Below, in pieces: positions 63,068 through 64,000 of a stretch of 64,000 nt of DNA. The position numbers were made by a program, and so were the translations under genes. The notes under the pieces were generated by a model. That model had not been told where the DNA came from, did no database searches, and saw only the letters and a list, made by a program, of their open reading frames with translations. The stretch covers positions 1,612,001-1,676,000 of the forward strand of contig NZ_JAMFTH010000001.1 in NCBI RefSeq assembly GCF_024195295.1. Direction: 5' to 3'. The DNA is from Gilvimarinus xylanilyticus (GTDB lineage Bacteria > Pseudomonadota > Gammaproteobacteria > Pseudomonadales > Cellvibrionaceae). The first letter of the stretch is position 1. Every line of letters starts with the position of its first letter.

Positions 63068-64000
63068 AATCCTCTAGCCGTTTCTCTAAGTTGGGGTGAG
63101 TCGAGAGATAGTCCAGCCACTGGGCGCTCTCGTCATCGCCCTGCTCTTCCGCTAGCTTTTCACACAGCTGCAGGCGTTCGGTTTCGCTGAGTTGCTCCGG
63201 CTCGACGTTTTCGGCCTCATCCAGTAAATGCTGGCAATGCGCGGTTTCCCCCAAGCGCGTCATTAAATCCACGAACACCTGACGATCAATTCCCATTTTA
63301 TCAAGATAGCGTGCGGCAAATTCATCGGCTTCGGTCTCGTGATCGCGCGAATAGGATAAAGTCGTGGCCAGTACCGGCAAGCCCACCAGCAAGTCCCCCA
63401 CCGCCGAGCCATCGCCCACTAGAGTGACATAGGCAAAACCCAACACCGCGTTTTGAATCACCGCCCGCAAGCTGTGGCGCAAAGCCACATGGCCAATTTC
63501 GTGGGCCAGCACCGCGCGCAGCTCATCGTGACTGTGTGACAACGCCACCATTTCGTCGGTAAAAATCATGGTGCCGTCGGGCAGCGCGAAGGCGTTGGCA
63601 CCAATGTGCTCACCCCCGGTGCGAAACTCTACCCGCAAATCCAATTCTGGGTAATCCGCCAACACCGGAGCAAAGGCCCGATGCAGTTCGTTTTTTTCCC
63701 CTTGGCTTAGCTGGCTGGGCTCGAAATGAAATTTGTCCAGTATACTCATGGACTCAGAGGCGACAGAATCCAGGGTATCTTGCGGCAGCTGATAAGCGAT
63801 CATTTTCGAGACCGCCGGAACACCGTAAAGCGCGCCCCCCACCACTAAGACCAATACCACTAAGCTGGCGGCAATCACTAACCCCAAATGCGTTTCTAAA
63901 CGGTGCAACAGGCCCCGCCACAATCCCGGCTGCCACTGGCGCTGCAGCTCGTCGACTTGAGCATTTTCGGTGGTTTCAAACGCCGCGCCACCGCTAAAGC
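63057..64000 (-). CDS. M48 metalloprotease, N-terminal part outside the window
   Basis: The frame continues upstream of the first TTG/ATG to the window edge, so the gene starts beyond base 64000; the residues there (GGAAFETTENAQVDELQ) look like the end of a DUF7092-type N-terminal domain. One helix follows (about 30 residues, LVIAASLVVLVLVVGGALYG), then the M48 core with HExxH in LAHEIGHVALRHS and the third ligand in SRDHETEADEFAARY. Membrane-anchored zinc protease. Overlaps the adenosine kinase gene tail to tail. Confidence 0.88.
   Translation of the reverse strand, partial: FSGGAAFETTENAQVDELQRQWQPGLWRGLLHRLETHLGLVIAASLVVLVLVVGGALYGVPAVSKMIAYQLPQDTLDSVASESMSILDKFHFEPSQLSQGEKNELHRAFAPVLADYPELDLRVEFRTGGEHIGANAFALPDGTMIFTDEMVALSHSHDELRAVLAHEIGHVALRHSLRAVIQNAVLGFAYVTLVGDGSAVGDLLVGLPVLATTLSYSRDHETEADEFAARYLDKMGIDRQVFVDLMTRLGETAHCQHLLDEAENVEPEQLSETERLQLCEKLAEEQGDDESAQWLDYLSTHPNLEKRLEDFTH

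Overview
The window looks like the chromosome of a marine or soil, polysaccharide-degrading gammaproteobacterium of the Cellvibrionaceae/Saccharophagus-Gilvimarinus-Marinimicrobium type. This is inferred from gene content (GH13 amylase, PL3 pectate lyase with a ricin-type CBM, GH43 enzyme, PKD proteins, B12 uptake, PqiA/MCE system, PBP1b) and from the proteobacterial form of ychF, ydiJ and mrcB. No species can be named from sequence alone. No insertion sequence, CRISPR array, rRNA or replication origin was seen.

Layout. 1-13 kb: end of a PKD/beta-propeller protein, a MAPEG protein, a translationally coupled outer-membrane pair (SYLF-barrel plus D15-type barrel), ydiJ, ychF, a 2OG-Fe(II) oxygenase, a HigBA locus whose toxin gene is broken, and an MltF-like lytic transglycosylase with two solute-binding domains. 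13.1-16.6 kb: tRNA-Met(CAT) with its terminator, a structured repeat present twice, then an AT-richer island with a PLD-like protein, a DUF2726 protein and an unrecognised protein. 16.6-24 kb: GH43 enzyme, a chemoreceptor/solute-binding pair, and a GntR-ABC exporter-acyltransferase operon with a visible operator.

24.1-36.1 kb is a single minus-strand cobalamin uptake and salvage operon of twelve genes (btuB-cobO-cobQ-btuC-btuD-cobU-cobT-cobC-cobS-cbiB-cobD-btuF), mostly overlapping or nearly abutting, preceded by a cobalamin riboswitch. It covers import across both membranes, adenosylation, cobyric acid amidation, aminopropanol attachment and lower-ligand assembly, but not corrin ring synthesis.

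36.3-48 kb: a Tat-exported Gfo/Idh/MocA oxidoreductase, a lipid-transport cluster (LetA split in two genes plus a six-MCE LetB/PqiB-like protein), a heptamer tandem repeat, a secreted sugar isomerase-like protein, pectate lyase, glutathione peroxidase, and a divergent MocR regulator/LysE exporter pair with nested inverted repeats between them. 48.2-54.7 kb is the most unusual cluster: a giant lipoprotein joining ThuA, dehydrogenase-type propeller, HEAT and two cytochrome c domains, followed upstream by a Gfo/Idh/MocA protein lacking the usual EKP lysine and a ketose-3-epimerase-like protein, with a divergent PAS-AraC regulator. It may be an oxidative sugar pathway. 54.9-64 kb: alpha/beta hydrolase, GNAT acetyltransferase, an animal-type alpha-amylase behind a double LacI-like operator, PBP1b with an LpoP-like TPR lipoprotein, adenosine kinase, and an M48 metalloprotease cut by the window edge.
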